This document shows positions 31,540 through 43,769 of a stretch of 64,000 nucleotides of DNA, one piece after another. Below the pieces are notes generated by a model that saw only the letters and a program-made list of their open reading frames with translations, was not told the DNA's origin and ran no database searches. The stretch is from Camellia lanceoleosa (taxonomy: Eukaryota; Streptophyta; Magnoliopsida; Ericales; Theaceae): NCBI GenBank assembly GCA_025200525.1, contig CM045763.1, positions 92,795,044 through 92,859,043 on the forward strand, read 5' to 3'. The number at the start of each line of letters is the position of its first letter. Within the stretch, counting starts at the first letter, position 1. A program made the translations under genes and the position numbers.

Positions 31540-32225
31540 GGAATGTGTGAGACTGTTGTTTCTTCTTCGCTTGCTTAAAATGTTGCATTTATCATGCCTA
31601 GTGTTCGCATTCAAATGTTTCATTATGGCTTTCTTTTTGGATAAATTTCTTTTTGCATTTGACTCTTATGATAAATTCTTAAATTATGTGCCTAATGATG
31701 AGGAAGGATCAAGGTCTCAACAAGTACGCCATGAAAATCATATTGAAGGTGATGACAACGAGATGGAAGTGAGGAGACATAATATTTGTATGCCAATTTG
31801 CAGAAGAAATTAGAAGTTATCTAATAACTAGGGAGTTTTATTTTTATTGCCTTAATAGTAATTTATTGTATTTTTATTGCAATGGCATTTTGTTGTTCCC
31901 TTGTGAACTCAATATTAAAAAAAAAAAAAAAAAAGGTAACGTAAAAATGTACCAATATAGGTACTAATTATCTTAACTTCCATTAATGAAATAATTTTTT
32001 CAAAATTTAAAGTGAAGAAAATGAAAAAATTACAATTTTTATGTTCATAATGGAAAAAATGACAATTACACAGCAAAAAGCTATTTCATAGCTTATTTAC
32101 CAAACACTACTTTGCTGTTTAAATCCATAATCCCATAGCTGTACCAAATAGGTTACCAGCTTATGTTCACAACTATAAGCTATAATCTATAATCACTTTC
32201 CCACAACTCTACCAAACAAAACTTA
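31540..32225 (+). mobile_element. Possible PIF/Harbinger-like transposon 3' fragment
   Basis: A short frame ending at about 31811 (segments YDKFLNYVPNDEEG and RRHNICMPICRRN) has a composition I associate with the C-terminus of Harbinger-type transposases, but the match is weak. It is followed by about 400 bp of AT-rich sequence with repeated TACCAAA and CAGCTTATGTTCACAACTATAAGC words, ending ACCAAACAAAACTTA. Those words resemble terminal regions of PIF/Harbinger elements, whose TSD is TTA/TAA. No 5' end is visible, so it is truncated against element C. Confidence 0.35.
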
Positions 32226-33083
32226 AAATGTGAACGGTTTGGATTATTGAAATGAGCCCCGAAATGGGCCTATTTGGCTGCACAACAGTGGCCGTTGTGC
32301 ACCCCACACAGCAGCCACCCCAAATCCCAAAACTCGGCATCATCAAAGAGCCATATAGAACCAAATCATAGTGACAAAACAAGTCGCGAGCCAAATTTTA
32401 CACATCATGTTTTTTTCAACACAACAATATTAGTCCATTCACATTTTTTCAGACCTTTGCAAATGTTAAGAACATACAAAATAAGAGATGATAAAATTAC
32501 TCAATTCAATTGTATTTGTTTTAATTTGATTTTGATAAATATATATATATATATATATTGAGAGCGCATTAATAGGATATGATAAGTATAAGTGTAACAA
32601 TTTGGGAGAGCATTAGTAGGTAGGGCAAAACTATAAGAATTAGGATAAACTATAAAATTATATTACAAAACTAATTGAGCTTCAAATCAAGAATTCGTGC
32701 ACGAAATCGACCCATTGCCATATTTTTCTAATTCTGCAAGTTAGCTGATAAAGATAGCTGAACACATACAAAGCAACCAAGCATTATTAAAAAAAATTAA
32801 AATTAAAATTAAAAAGTGAATTACAAAATGTTTCTAAGATGTAATTTAATGTTGTTGAACAATCCAACAGACATTGAACTTGAGAAATGCACAATGGAGC
32901 TGATGTCAAGTGTATCACATCAAAATAGCAGTTGTACTTGAAATCTACTTGATCTCAGTAACTATGTGGCCAACACTACATTAATATGATTCTAAAATTA
33001 CAAAGAAAAGATTAATGTGTCACCTATTATAAAAATTACTGAACCGCAATACCCGATTTAGGCAGAAGTATATCAGCCAATAT
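32226..33083. other. Host intergenic sequence
   Basis: AT-rich, with a (TA)n run at about 32540-32559. No gene, RNA or mobile-element signal recognised. It lies downstream of the minus-strand host pseudogene. Confidence 0.5.
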
Positions 33084-33651
33084 TCACAAAACTAGAGAAT
33101 TCTTCATCCAAAAGCAAATAACAATAGTTGGATCAACCTTCGAAGAACTCTTGGATGGTTTTGAGTGAGACCACTGACCCTCTAACCTGGCCTCAAGTAG
33201 CTTCTCCATGAAGGTGTTTTGTTTCAAACTGTGAGCACATCTTGAAAAAGTTTTGGATACTTCAATATCTGGAGCTGTGAATCTTGACATCCACCGTTGC
33301 ATTGGACTAGCATGCCCTACATGTATGTGCTGACTGATCATTCTCCGCGTGAAGTTTCCCCCCTTCTAATAACAATGAATGATTTCTAATTGAGTTATTC
33401 AACATATGATTTCAGTTCACTCTAGGGTTCCTAACCTGTTTAATCTTCTTTTCCCGCATACCTCTTGCAACTTCACTTATTTTAATCTTCTGAAAACTAT
33501 TCACTTCAATTGTGTCTTCAACTCTATTTTCTCCAAGTTGTTTGGAGCTGCCAGTTTGCTTTCTACTCGAAGCCCTATTTAATTCAAAGCAATGTGAGTC
33601 ACTATTGATGGAATTCTTCTTATCATTTGCATTATGAGGAGCACTTGTAGC
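33084..33651 (-). pseudogene. Host USO1-like coiled-coil gene, 3' exons
   Basis: Minus strand. The last exon (about 33365-33084) encodes SPMQRWMSRFTAPDIEVSKT and LKQNTFMEKLLEARLEGQ, the C-terminal signature I recall for the plant family annotated 'intracellular protein transport protein USO1-like' (Arabidopsis At5g41620 and relatives). An intron (donor GTTAGG at 33435, acceptor near 33366) separates it from an exon ending KIKISEVARGMREKKIKQ (33436 upward). That exon is cut at 33651 by the copia insertion and resumes at 43770. The usual stop after the GQRSRSKPSK-type end is missing and the frame runs on about 20 codons. Confidence 0.65.
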
Positions 33652-33792
33652 TGTGAATTATGAATTATTGTAGTTTATCTTCTTCATTAAAGATAGTTTA
33701 GTCCTTTAGGTTGTTAGGATTTTATTCTATTAGCTTATATATTTGTACTCATTTTTGATTAATCGACATACAAGTTCTCTTCTCTGTTATCA
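33652..33792 (+). repeat. 5' LTR of copia element (141 bp)
   Basis: Nearly identical to 43630-43769, followed directly by the primer-binding site. Confidence 0.93.
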
Positions 33793-33804
33793 TGGTATTA
33801 GAGC
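33793..33804 (+). other. Primer-binding site of copia element
   Basis: TGGTATTAGAGC, one base from the usual initiator-Met primer site TGGTATCAGAGC. Confidence 0.85.
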
Positions 33805-34438
33805 AAGGTTACAGACGTTAGCATACCTTTCGTAGATCATCATCGATCATCGCAATCCCTTTCTCTCTCTTTACAAGGCCTTCGCTAGGGTTCTCTGTTC
33901 TCTTCGTTGCATTTCAAAGCACTACGCCCTTCCTGGTTGCTGGTTTTGGTCTCTAAGTTGTGTCGGGGACCTAGTGTAGACACCCCATTTTTCACTGTCC
34001 TAAAGACTTGGACGTCATCGTTTGAGTGCTCGATGATTGCGCATGTTAGCGCTCGTTTGGAGTCCCCGAGGTTTTCGGCTGCGCGCCTTGCCTCTAAGTC
34101 TCTGAACTCTCTTGGTTTTGTGCTTGTTTTAAGCCAACTCTGAGACCCCCCTTTTGCCTAGATGTAGAAACAGTGGTGTAGACCAGTTTTCTCCCTTGTC
34201 AGCCACTTTAGATGGTCGGTTGACTAGGGTAGGTGGTCGGTTGACCACCTCAAATGGTCTGCAGCATGCCACCACATTCTCCTCTCTTGGGAGACCCCAT
34301 TTTTTCCCTGTCGACTAGCTTTTTCCCTTGTCAACCATCTGAGGTGGTCGATCGACTAGGTTGGGTGGTCGGTTGACCACTTTGAGTGGTCGGCGGCCAT
34401 TTTTCACTTTCTACAGATATTTTTGGTACAGAATGCAT

Positions 34439-34498
34439 CCTCCCTACACGTGTACGGAGGGATTCAAGCAAGCTTTGGCTTGCATATTCTATATAAGG
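34439..34498 (+). promoter_or_regulatory. U3 promoter of solo LTR: G-box palindrome and TATA box
   Basis: TACACGTGTA core inside an imperfect palindrome, then TCTATATAAGG about 30 bp downstream. This is the clearest promoter layout in the family together with that of LTR F. Confidence 0.6.
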
Positions 34499-34971
34499 GG
34501 AGCTCTCTCCCCCTTTCAAAGGTTGAGAAAATTTAGAGACAAAAAATTGACTCTCTCTCTAGAATTCTATATATATATATATTGTGCTCTATAGTGCTTG
34601 GAAATGAGCTTTCTTTACACTTTTTCACACAACCTCTTAGCCAAACACTCCTACCTTGTTGCTGAGGTGCTTGAGGGTCATGTGGGAGCTTCAAAAAGCT
34701 AGTTTTTGGCTCAAGAAGGTGCTGTTGTTGCTGTGCTTCAAAGGTAATCCCATTTTCCCTTTTAAAGCTTTGTTTTGGTTACTCTCTTAGCCACCATTGC
34801 ATGCTATTTTAGGCTTAGCTTTCAGCTGCAAAAAGTTCTATTTTTAAGTGTTTAAAATGCTTGTTTAAGGCCTAGTTTGAGTTAGGGGTGGTTTACCCCC
34901 CTTTGGTGGCTTGTTTTGCTTTGCTTTGTGCCATCTCTTAAGCCCTATGGGAGCATCACTTTTTGGCCTTC

Positions 34972-35009
34972 TTAGCACTGAAACTCAGAGGAATTTCAGT
35001 GGTGGAAAG
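34972..35009. other. LTR hairpin (solo LTR)
   Basis: Diverged version with GCACTGAAA and TTTCAGTGGT arms retained. Confidence 0.5.
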
Positions 35010-37908
35010 GTGGTTTTAAGGTCCCAAATGGCTGGGGGTGGTCTCCCCTCCGCTTCTCTTGTTTGTATGTGTTGATGGCCCATTAAAAGAGCATGTGTTT
35101 CTACTTCTTTGTGACTTTGTTTAGGCTCATTTTTGTGACTTTTTAGACCTTCCATAACTCTATTTTTGGCTTTCTTGGTCACCTCTTGCATGCTTCTTGT
35201 ACTTGTAGTGTAATCCTACTTGTAGCCTTGCAAAGTAGCATGTCTTTGTGCTTTGAATTTGCTTAGTTCAAGCATGTTTTTAGCCATTATTTTCCATGTC
35301 ATAACTCTATTTTGGGTTGGTTTGGTTGCCTCTTGCATGCTCCTTGCACTTGCAGTACAATTTTGTTCACTAGCCTAGTGCATTTGGTGTTTCAGCCTAT
35401 TGATCTAGCATGTGTATGCTCTACTCCAGCACATTTTTGGCTATGTTTTAGCATGTTTTAGGTCTGATTTGAGTGGTTTTGGTCATGCATGCTTGGCTTT
35501 GCATAACAATAGTGTATTTGGCTTTGCTAGCCTTGCACTTTGAGACCTCTAGCATGTCATATTTGAGCCTTTTGCATGGCATAGCACCATTTGGCATGTT
35601 ATTTCTGATCACATACCTCTGTCATATTCTTGCATTTATCGCCCTTTTGTTGTGTTTGAGGTTTGGGCCTTATGCTTCGCTTGTGAGCCAACTTGCATGC
35701 ATGCTTGTCTAAACTTTTGGGCTATCATTTCAGCATGTTTCGGCCTCTATTTTGGCATGTTTTAGGTTTATCCATAGCTGGCTTGACCATTTGTGCTTGA
35801 TATTGCACGCCTCTTGTGTGATGCTCTTCACTAGCCTTAGTGTTTTTGGCCTTTAACATGTCTTGCATGCATGTCTTGCATGATTCAGCATCTTTAGCAT
35901 GTCATTTCAGTGTTGAAATATATGCCATTGCATCCCACTAATTCACTCTTTCAAAACTAGAGGACTCTCACTTTGGACTTAGCCGATTAAGGGACTAATT
36001 GGTAATCTAAAATGTGTAAACAAAATGAATCAAGTAAAACATGGCCAAGATAAGCATATTGTTTGTATTACATGTGTTTGGATTGAACGTTAATCCAAAC
36101 ACGAGAAATATGGGACATTTCATACTCATAGTGATGAAACGTGTCAATTTTCTCTATCGCCGACGCCCTTGATTGTGCATGATAGGGTGGAGGCCTTTCG
36201 AGTTTTATGTGTGCATTCATTGAGTTTTGCGCAAGCTTGATCCTTTGGCCACTATACATTGAAAATGCTTAGTTGTTGGCTCGAGAGTCAAGTGCCATAC
36301 TCCTTTCAGCTTGAGATATGATACGAAATGTGGAAATGCATACATTTCCTTGCAAATACACTGTCTTGCCTCTGTCCGTGCTCTGTTATAGCAATAGGAG
36401 GAATTTTAGCCCTCAAGGTGTTCTTGAGATCAGAAAGAAACAATTTGGAAATCGGTGTAATTTTCAAATATTCAAAAGAGTGCAAGCAGAGGTGTCTTGA
36501 GGCAAGGTGGTGGATTTCCGGGAGGACGTAACCGAGCATGCATATCTCCCTCGCCCGCGAAACCATTTATCGCTTTTGTTAGCTAGTTGTAGTTAATTAC
36601 CTATGCTGTAATTAATTTAGCTTAGTGCTTTGTAATATTCTAATTAGCTTAGATTAGCTAGTTATTCAATTTGGTTTGTAATAATTAATTAGCTATTAGT
36701 TGGTTTGTAATAGTTAGCTTAATTAGTATAGCTAGTTAGCTTTCATTTTATTCAGACCCTCTGTCGAAAGGGCAAATGTTGTAATAAGTGTGCGTGTGTG
36801 TGTGAATTTCTTCTAACCCCACGCCTTTCTCCCTTTTACTTATCCGCTTTTGATGGTTAGTTTAGGGCATATTTCAATTACCATACCTTATGCTTTACAT
36901 GTTTGCATCATCCATTTGTCTTGCATGCACCGGGCTCGGCGCATCATTCAAACCGCATTGTATTTCAATACACTTCTTTGAATACATGTATCAAATGTCA
37001 CATTCATATGCCATCTTAGATAGCCGACCCCATTTAGTTGCATTTTGCATGTGTTGCATTAAGCACTTAACATAGTTAGGATCATGCATTGATTTCTAAC
37101 TAGTTGTTGTTTTGGCTCGGAGTACACTGTAAGTGTTTACGCTTTAGCATCCTTGCATGTGTGTAAGTGATTGCCATGACAGCATGCTTGCCATGAGGCT
37201 ATCTACTTAAGTGTTTAACTGCATAAATGCCTGTGGATGAAGGCTTCTTTGCTTGAATTGGAACAATTCATCAAAATGTGCATTTTAAGCACACTTGTTT
37301 GTAGCAAATCATGTTTTAAGCCCACTTGAGGGTGGCAAATCCACATTTTAGCCTACTTGAGGGTAGCAACTTCAAACCATTTTCGAAAAACAAACATGAG
37401 ATGTTTTGTTCCAAATTGAGTGATTTAGTCTATACTTGTATGTTGTGTGCATCACATAGTAATTATAGATTAATAACCGGAATAAGAACACATATGTTTA
37501 TAAAAACAACATATCATGTTAGTAGAGGCCGATCTTTGATCGGGCGAGCGGGGGTGCTCATTTCAGGACCTTCCCTTCTCGTACCCAAGTTCCTGAGCCG
37601 AGGCAACTTTGGTGATGACAGACACGTGACCTTAGGCATGAGTCAAGGTTTCCTAAATTTCCCAAAACAAAATATTTAGGTGGCGACTCTGAAATCTGAC
37701 ACTGCAGTCCATGTTTGGCTCTTTTGATTAAAATCGATTTTCCAAAATGATTTGCCGGATTTGGACTCTTTGGTGATTTATCAGTCTTGCATTGCACTTT
37801 GTGAGATTAGATTCAGAATCGTGACAGGGGTCCAAACTGTAGTAGTATGAACCCAATTCGCGCCCTCTCCGAAAGAGCGGCGTACGGAGGAAGTTCGGGT
37901 AGTCTACA

Positions 37909-38110
37909 CCCTCAACTGGGTCACTTGGTTCGATTGAAGCTCTCTACCTCTGGTTCGATCAATTCCTTTGTGTGACTCTTATTGGTGATCTCTCTATCTC
38001 TTCCTCTAGTTCACATGATCAAAGTAAGGTCTGACCTTGATGCTCAAACTCGCTCCAAACCTAGTATCTAAAATCGACTTCACCTTCTGGTTCTAGGTTC
38101 AGTTTTTTTT

Positions 38111-38153
<43 letters not shown>

Positions 38154-38394
38154 TTACCTTGGTTCTCTCTCTGATTGATATTTGAGGGTGATTGGGTCAT
38201 AACTCTGGTTATTATAAGTTTGACCTAACTGGTTCTTTAATTATAGCAATAAGAACTCTAGTTATCTAATAGTCACTTTGCTTTGATTTTATTGTGTTGC
38301 TTGATTGAGGCTGAATTGTATAATACTGAGGCTGATAATTAGGATCTCTTAACTCTACTGACTATCAAATTATATATTTTATGCATGTTTAATG
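37909..38394 (+). other. Copia leader continued, with (TC)n microsatellite
   Basis: Untranslated leader; (TC)n tract at about 38114-38152. No gene. Confidence 0.6.
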
Positions 38395-39486
38395 TCAATC
38401 AGGTTAGACACAGTGGAAGCATAAAATGAGCAAACATGCAGAAAGTGTGGAGAAAAATTCTTCCAACATGTACGGAGGCCTATTCTTGCACGTGCGGCCC
38501 ATCCATCGCAGCCAAACATGCCCTAAAGAAATGGCACGTGCGGAAGCCCATTCCCACACGTGCAGAACCCTCGCCCCACGTGCAGTGGAAATTCTCACAC
38601 GTGCAGCCCTACCTCAGGAAGCATGCTTGATGTTTTGAATGTGGGGAAAAGTTATAGAGGCATAAAAAGACAAAAAAAAAAATGTTGAATTAGGGTCCTG
38701 AAAATTCCAAGAGGTGAAGAGGCTAGGGTTTGAAAAAATGGATTCTCAAGCTTCTAAGGCAATTTCCATGGAGGCTTCTTCTTTTACTTCTTCCCACTCC
38801 TCCATGAGTGGCTAGGCTCCTCTTTCTCGGGTTTTGATGAAACCCTAGCCGAGTAAATAGGGTTTTCTCTTTGCTTTTTGATTATGTAAAGGTTTGAACA
38901 AATTGTATGGTGTTTAAGAAGTTTCAAATATATATTTTCTATTATCTCTTTAAGTATTCTACTTTTCTGTAATTGTTGAATGCTTTCCATACAATGATTT
39001 TCTACTCTTTCATATACAAGGTAAGAGACGAGCCATACTTCAAGGGACGAGTCATGTTGCTACCCTGGTTTAGAGTGAACGACTCGTATTACTTGAGATG
39101 GTTCGTGCCTGTACATTGAATGTGATAATTTTCTTGATCAATGCTTCGAGCTCATAGTTGCGAAGTATTATTTCATTCGAACCATAACATAATTGATTTT
39201 CAAATTGAAACCTTATTTATGTAACTAATAGTGAATTCATTGCCCTAGATTTTTCCACAATCAGTAATTTCAATTTTATTTTTAATCGCTAGTTTAATTT
39301 GTTTAAATTAATTATCTTTAGGTTATGAACAACCATCTTTTTCATCAAAATTAAATTAGGAATTTAACAATTAAATTAGTTTAATTTTTCGTTTGTCCCT
39401 GTGGATCGACACCTGGACTTACCGTTATTCTCAATAATTTGGTATAGTTTAGTGTTTATTTTTGGTGTGTGAAACGACCCATCTAA
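38395..39486. other. Unassigned insert in the copia leader
   Basis: Sequence unlike the rest of the leader: repeated CACGTGC(A/G)G words (38490-38610), then AT-rich sequence containing TCCCTGTGGATCGACACC (39394-39411). The latter resembles a motif near the ends of some Ty3/gypsy (Athila-like) LTRs. No clear ends or TSD found. Confidence 0.3.
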
Positions 39487-39496
39487 TTATAGCACT

Positions 39497-40430
39497 ATGG
39501 CTGATGATAAATTGCAAGCTATCACCACTAAGTTAAATGGTACCAATTACTCTTATTGGTCTCATGTAATGAAAAAATTTATAATGGGTAAAGACATGTA
39601 GAACTATGTTATTGGTGTGACTATTAGACCTACGGAATCCCAAGAAACTGAGGCTGATGTTGCTAAATGGGATAAGGAAAATGCACAAATTATTACTTGG
39701 TTTCATAATTCAGTTCAAACTACTATTGGTATGAATTTTTCCAAGTATTCTACTTCTAAACAAGTTTGGGACTATTTGAAAATTATGTACCTTGAGTCTA
39801 ACTTTGCAAAACAGTATGAACTTGAGATGTCTATTCGTAGTGCTAGTTCGAGAGATAAGTCCATTCGGGAGTTCTACAATGAGATGACTACTTATTGGGA
39901 TCAGCTTGCTTGATGGAACCATCAGATTTTCAGTTACTTGACAGTTATACCAAGTATCGGGAGAAACAACATCTCGTTCAATTTCTTATGGCCTTTCATG
40001 ATCAATTTGAGCATCAGTCTCCCTTGCCTTCTGTGGATGGTGCTGTCCGTGAGCTTATTGTTGAAGAAACTTGGTTTAAGGTGGCTTATGGTGCTCCTAT
40101 TTCTTAGTCAGTTTTTGCCACTCCTCTACTCTTGTCCACCCCACATTCTCCTTTATTTCAGGTTACTGGGAAGCCCAAGCCTCGGGTCTCCATGGATAAG
40201 TGCAGCTTTTGTCATTAGAAAGGCCATTGGAAACATGCTTGTCCTAAACTTTTGCAACCCAAAGGTCATTCATCTTGTCCACTATCCTTTACGCCGACAT
40301 TTTTGGGATCTTGCTCATTTCCTGCCTTTTCTACACCAGTTTCTGAGAATGGTCCGTCTTCCAATATACAATCTATGTTTGAGCAATTCAAATCTTTCAT
40401 GGTGGCCAATCTAAATCTTTCGTCCTAGGC
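39497..40430 (+). pseudogene. Copia gag
   Basis: Starts MADDKLQAITTKLNGTNYSYW at 39497, the usual N-terminus of copia gag. A TAG replaces Trp after GKDM, and a frameshift occurs near 39905 (WDQLA). A zinc knuckle CSFCH-stop-KGHWKHACPK near 40200 keeps C-X2-C-X4-H-X4-C spacing but contains a TAG, plausibly from CAG. Gag coats the RNA in virus-like particles; this copy cannot be made. Confidence 0.8.
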
Positions 40431-40437
40431 CTCCGTT

Positions 40438-42123
40438 ATGACTATCACTCAGTTAGGTTTGTCTGGTTCATCATCTTTAGGTAATATCCACACTTCATGG
40501 ATTTATTATTCTAGTTGTTCACATCATATGACCCTTGTTGCATGTCTCCTCAGTAATTGTGTTTCTCCTTCTTCTTTTATCACAATTGCTACCGCTAATG
40601 GTTCTTCTATGTCTATATACTCTATTGGTTCTATTTCCTTTTCCCATTTGTCTCTTTCTCATGTATTTTATGTGCCTCATTGCTCACTCAGTCTTGTTTC
40701 TATTAGTCAATTATCTAATTCTGGTTTTGATGTTGTTTTCTCTTCTTCTCATTGTGTTATGCAGGATCGAGTATCCAAGAGGCAGATTAGGATCAAGTGT
40801 AGAGTTGGAGAACTATATATCTTGGATAGCTTGCATGTTCCTCCAGAAGTGTCTTCTACTGCATTGTCTTCTTTTTGTTTAAACAATAAGTCTTCTTTAT
40901 TTTATATTTGGCATTCTAGGTTAGGTCATATGTCGAGTGATCGTTTGAGGATGTTAGTTCAATCTGGACATTTAGGCAATTTTCCCATTTATGATATTTC
41001 TGAGTGTCGTGGTTGTACAATGGCCAAAATGTTTGCTCTTCCTTTTAATAAAAGTAGTTCTATTTTATCTTCTCCTTTTCAATTAGTTCATATTGATGTT
41101 TGGAGTCCTTTCCCTATAGTTACCAAGAGTGGTTCACAATATTATGTGTCTTTTATGGATAATTACAGTCGGTTTACCTGGGTTTATTTGATGACTCGAA
41201 AATCTAATTTTTACAAAATATATTCTAATTTTCACTCCATGATTCACACTCAGTTTTCCACTATCATTAAAGTTCTCCGTTTTGATTTAGGGGGTGAGCA
41301 TTACTTGTTTGAGTTTGAGGATTTTTTAGCTACTTATGGCACTATTCATCAGTCTTCGTGTTCTAACACTCCTGCACAAAATGGTCGAGTTGAGCACAAA
41401 CATCGCCATCTCTTTGATACAACTCGCTCTTTGTTGCTCTCGTCTTTTGTCCATTCTGTTTTCTGGGGAGAAGTTATGGTTACTGCTGCATATTTTCTCA
41501 ATCGGATGCCTATTCCTCTTCTCTCAGGCTCATCTCCATATGAACGTCTTTTTGGTGTTACTCCCAATTATTCTCTTCTTCGTATTTTCAGTTCTGTATG
41601 CTTTGTGCTCCTTCCTAAATGGGTGTGCTCTAAGCTTAGTTCTCATTGTGCCCTATGTGTTTTTTTAGGGTATGGCATTAATCAAATAGATTATCGGTGC
41701 TACAATCCTGCCACTAAAAAGCTACATGTATCTAGGCATGTCACCCTTTTAGAAAAACTACCCTACTATACTATACCTTCCATCCCTGTCCCTATTACCA
41801 AAGATGAATTGGTTCACATTGACCCATTTTCTCCTGATGTTTCTCCCGATGAGTTTGTTTCTAATCTTGAGGTCTATACTTTGCCATTTACTAGCACTTC
41901 TGATATCTCTCTAGCTACTTCCTCTCCAGCTCCTACTTCCCCTACTCCTCTTCTTGTTTATCAACACCGTAAAGCACTTCTGAGCTCGTCTGTCTCTAGC
42001 TCTACTGTCTATCCAGCTATTTTTGTAGATCTTGCTTCTCTTGCACATCGCTTTCCAAAGCAAGACGGTTATCCTCCAAACTGGTATGGTTTTGGTAATA
42101 CATGTTTTTTCCTTTCCTATTAG
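40438..42123 (+). pseudogene. Copia protease-integrase segment
   Basis: One 561-codon open stretch without stops. The protease region has WIYYSSCSHHMT where WIxDSGASxHMT is expected, so the catalytic Asp is lost. Then the GAG-pre-integrase zinc region WHSRLGHMS...CRGCTMAK, and integrase with HIDVWSPF, FMDNYSRFTW, RFDLGGEH and NTPAQNGRVEHKHRH, keeping the D, D and E positions. It ends with the usual FLGYG and YNPATKKLHVSRHV segments. It is the longest preserved frame of this element. It stops at a TAG plausibly from CAG, after which RT-linker sequence (EARHDPNWIVAMNNE) continues in frame. Confidence 0.85.
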
Positions 42124-43622
42124 TCTTTTCTTTATTGTCTTCATACTTATTTTGAGCCCAGGTCCTACAAGGAAGCTCGTCATGATCCTAATTGGATTGT
42201 TGCTATGAATAACGAGTTAACTGCTTTAGCTAACACTCAGACTTGGGATTTGGTTCCATTACTTGCTAACAAGAATGTTGTAGGCTTTAAATGGGTCTAT
42301 AAGGTCAAAACCCTTTCTGATGGGTCTATAAGGTCAACATTGTAGGCTTTAGATGACTACTGTTCGCACTTTTATCTCTGTTACTGTTGGCCATCACTAG
42401 CCTTTGTTTCAACTAGATGTCAAAAATGTTTTTCTGAATGGGCATCTTGCTAAAGAAGTGTATATGCACCCTCCACCGGGTCTCTCTCACTCTTCTGGTG
42501 TTGTTTGTAATCTTCGTCGTGCTTCATATGGTCTAAGCAGTCTCCTCATGCTTAGTATGAGCGATTTCACTCTGTTACACTTTAGCTTGCTTTTCGCCCT
42601 AGTCATCATGATTGTGCTCTTTTTGTTCGGCGCACTTCTGTTGGTCTTGTTCTCATTCTCTTATATATGGATGATATGATCACCACTGGCTCTGATTATA
42701 GTACTATTGAGGAGGTTAAGCATCAGTTGTTACAAGAGTTTGAGATAAAGAATTTGGGGTCTCTTTGGTATTTTCTTGGTATTGAGGTTGCCACTTCTCC
42801 TACTGGGTATCTTCTCTCTCAAACTAAATATGCATGTGATATTCTTTCTCGTGCCAATCTCACTGATGAGAAAATTATCGACACTCCTCTTGCGTTGCAT
42901 GCTAAGTTTTCTACTTTTGATGGCGTTCCTCTTGAGGATCCCACTTTGTATTACAAGTTGGTTAGGTGCCTTTTTATATCACTGTTACTTGTCCAGATAT
43001 CTTCTATTATGTGCACATTCTCAGTCAGTTTGTTTCTTCTCCTCGTTCCACACATTAGGCTGCCTTATTCCGTACTTTGCGCTACCTTCGTGGCACTTTG
43101 TTTCAATGTTTACTGTTATCTGCCTCTTCAGACTTGACTTTTCGTGCCTATGCTGACGTTGATTGGGCAGGTGACATCTCTGATTACAAATCCACTTATG
43201 GTCTTTGTGTTCTCCTCGATGATTCTCTCATATCTTGGAAGAGTAAGAAATAGCCTGTTGTTGCTCATTCCACCGCTGAGCCTGAGTATCATGCCATGGC
43301 TCATGCTACTTCTGAGATCATTTGGCTTCGGTGGCTTTTTTCTGATATAGGTGTCTCTCTTTTTGATCCAGTTTCATTGTATTGTGATAAGTAGAATGCT
43401 GTCCAGATTGCCCATAATTCAGTCTTCCATGAACGGACCAAGCATGTTGAAATAGATTGTCACTTTGTCAGACAACATCTTCTGGCTGGCACTATTACTC
43501 TCTCTTTTGTTCCCTCCTCTCTTCAGCTGGCCATTTTTTTTACAAAGAGTCACACTACTGCTCATTTTTGTTTTCTTCTTGGCAAACTTTCGATACTTTC
43601 TGTGCTCACATCCTCAGTTTGA
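42124..43622 (+). pseudogene. Copia reverse transcriptase-RNase H segment
   Basis: Reads through at least three frames. The start is WIVAMNNELTALANTQTWDLV...GFKWVYKVKTLSDGS. About 25-30 codons of the first RT block are then lost next to a direct repeat of GGGTCTATAAGGTCAA (near 42295 and 42325). It continues with FQLDVKNVFLNGHLAKEVYM, the catalytic YMDD at 42664-42675, and NLGSLWYFLGIEVA. RNase H: AYADVDWAGDISDYKSTYG, two TAG stops consistent with CAG (after WKSKK and CDK), and ERTKHVEIDCHFVR. Inactive. Confidence 0.82.
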
Positions 43623-43629
43623 GGGGGGG

Positions 43630-43769
43630 TGTGAATTATGAATTATTGTAGTTTATATTCTTCATTAAGGATAGTTTAGTCCTTTAGGTTGTTAGGTTTT
43701 ATTCTATTAGCTTATATATTTGTACTCATTTTTTATTAATCGACATGCAAGTTTTCTTCTCTGTTATCA
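43630..43769 (+). repeat. 3' LTR of copia element (140 bp)
   Basis: Preceded by purine tract GAGGGGGGG, followed by TSD GTAGC (43770-43774). Confidence 0.93.

Larger units (their letters stand above)
33975..37908 (+). mobile_element. Solo Ogre/Tat-type LTR inside the copia leader (3934 bp)
   Basis: Starts TGTAGACACCCC and ends TAGTCTACA, with the family's GGTCGACC block (34200-34400), an imperfect G-box palindrome (34439-34460), a TATA box TCTATATAAGG (34488-34498) and a hairpin (34972-35009). No internal region follows: copia leader resumes at once. It is more diverged from A's LTRs than those are from each other. Flanks CCTAG and CCCTC are not a convincing TSD. Confidence 0.88.
33652..43769 (+). 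mobile_element. Ty1/copia retrotransposon with nested solo LTR
   Basis: Short LTRs (33652-33792 and 43630-43769) begin TGTGAATTATG and end GTTATCA. Perfect TSD GTAGC at 33647-33651 and 43770-43774. The initiator-Met-type primer site TGGTATTAGAGC starts at 33793 and the purine tract GAGGGGGGG ends at 43629. Gene order gag, protease, integrase, RT, RNase H is that of copia. All coding parts are broken. A 3.9-kb Ogre-type LTR and probably another insert sit in the leader. Confidence 0.93.

Noticed and set aside
31277..31813. 178-codon plus-strand frame
   Set aside because: First part is the translated 37-bp repeat; only the last part might be transposase-derived, covered as a weak call.
33975..37908. 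5' LTR of a complete Ogre element inside copia
   Set aside because: Copia leader resumes immediately after the LTR end; there is no primer site, internal region or second LTR.
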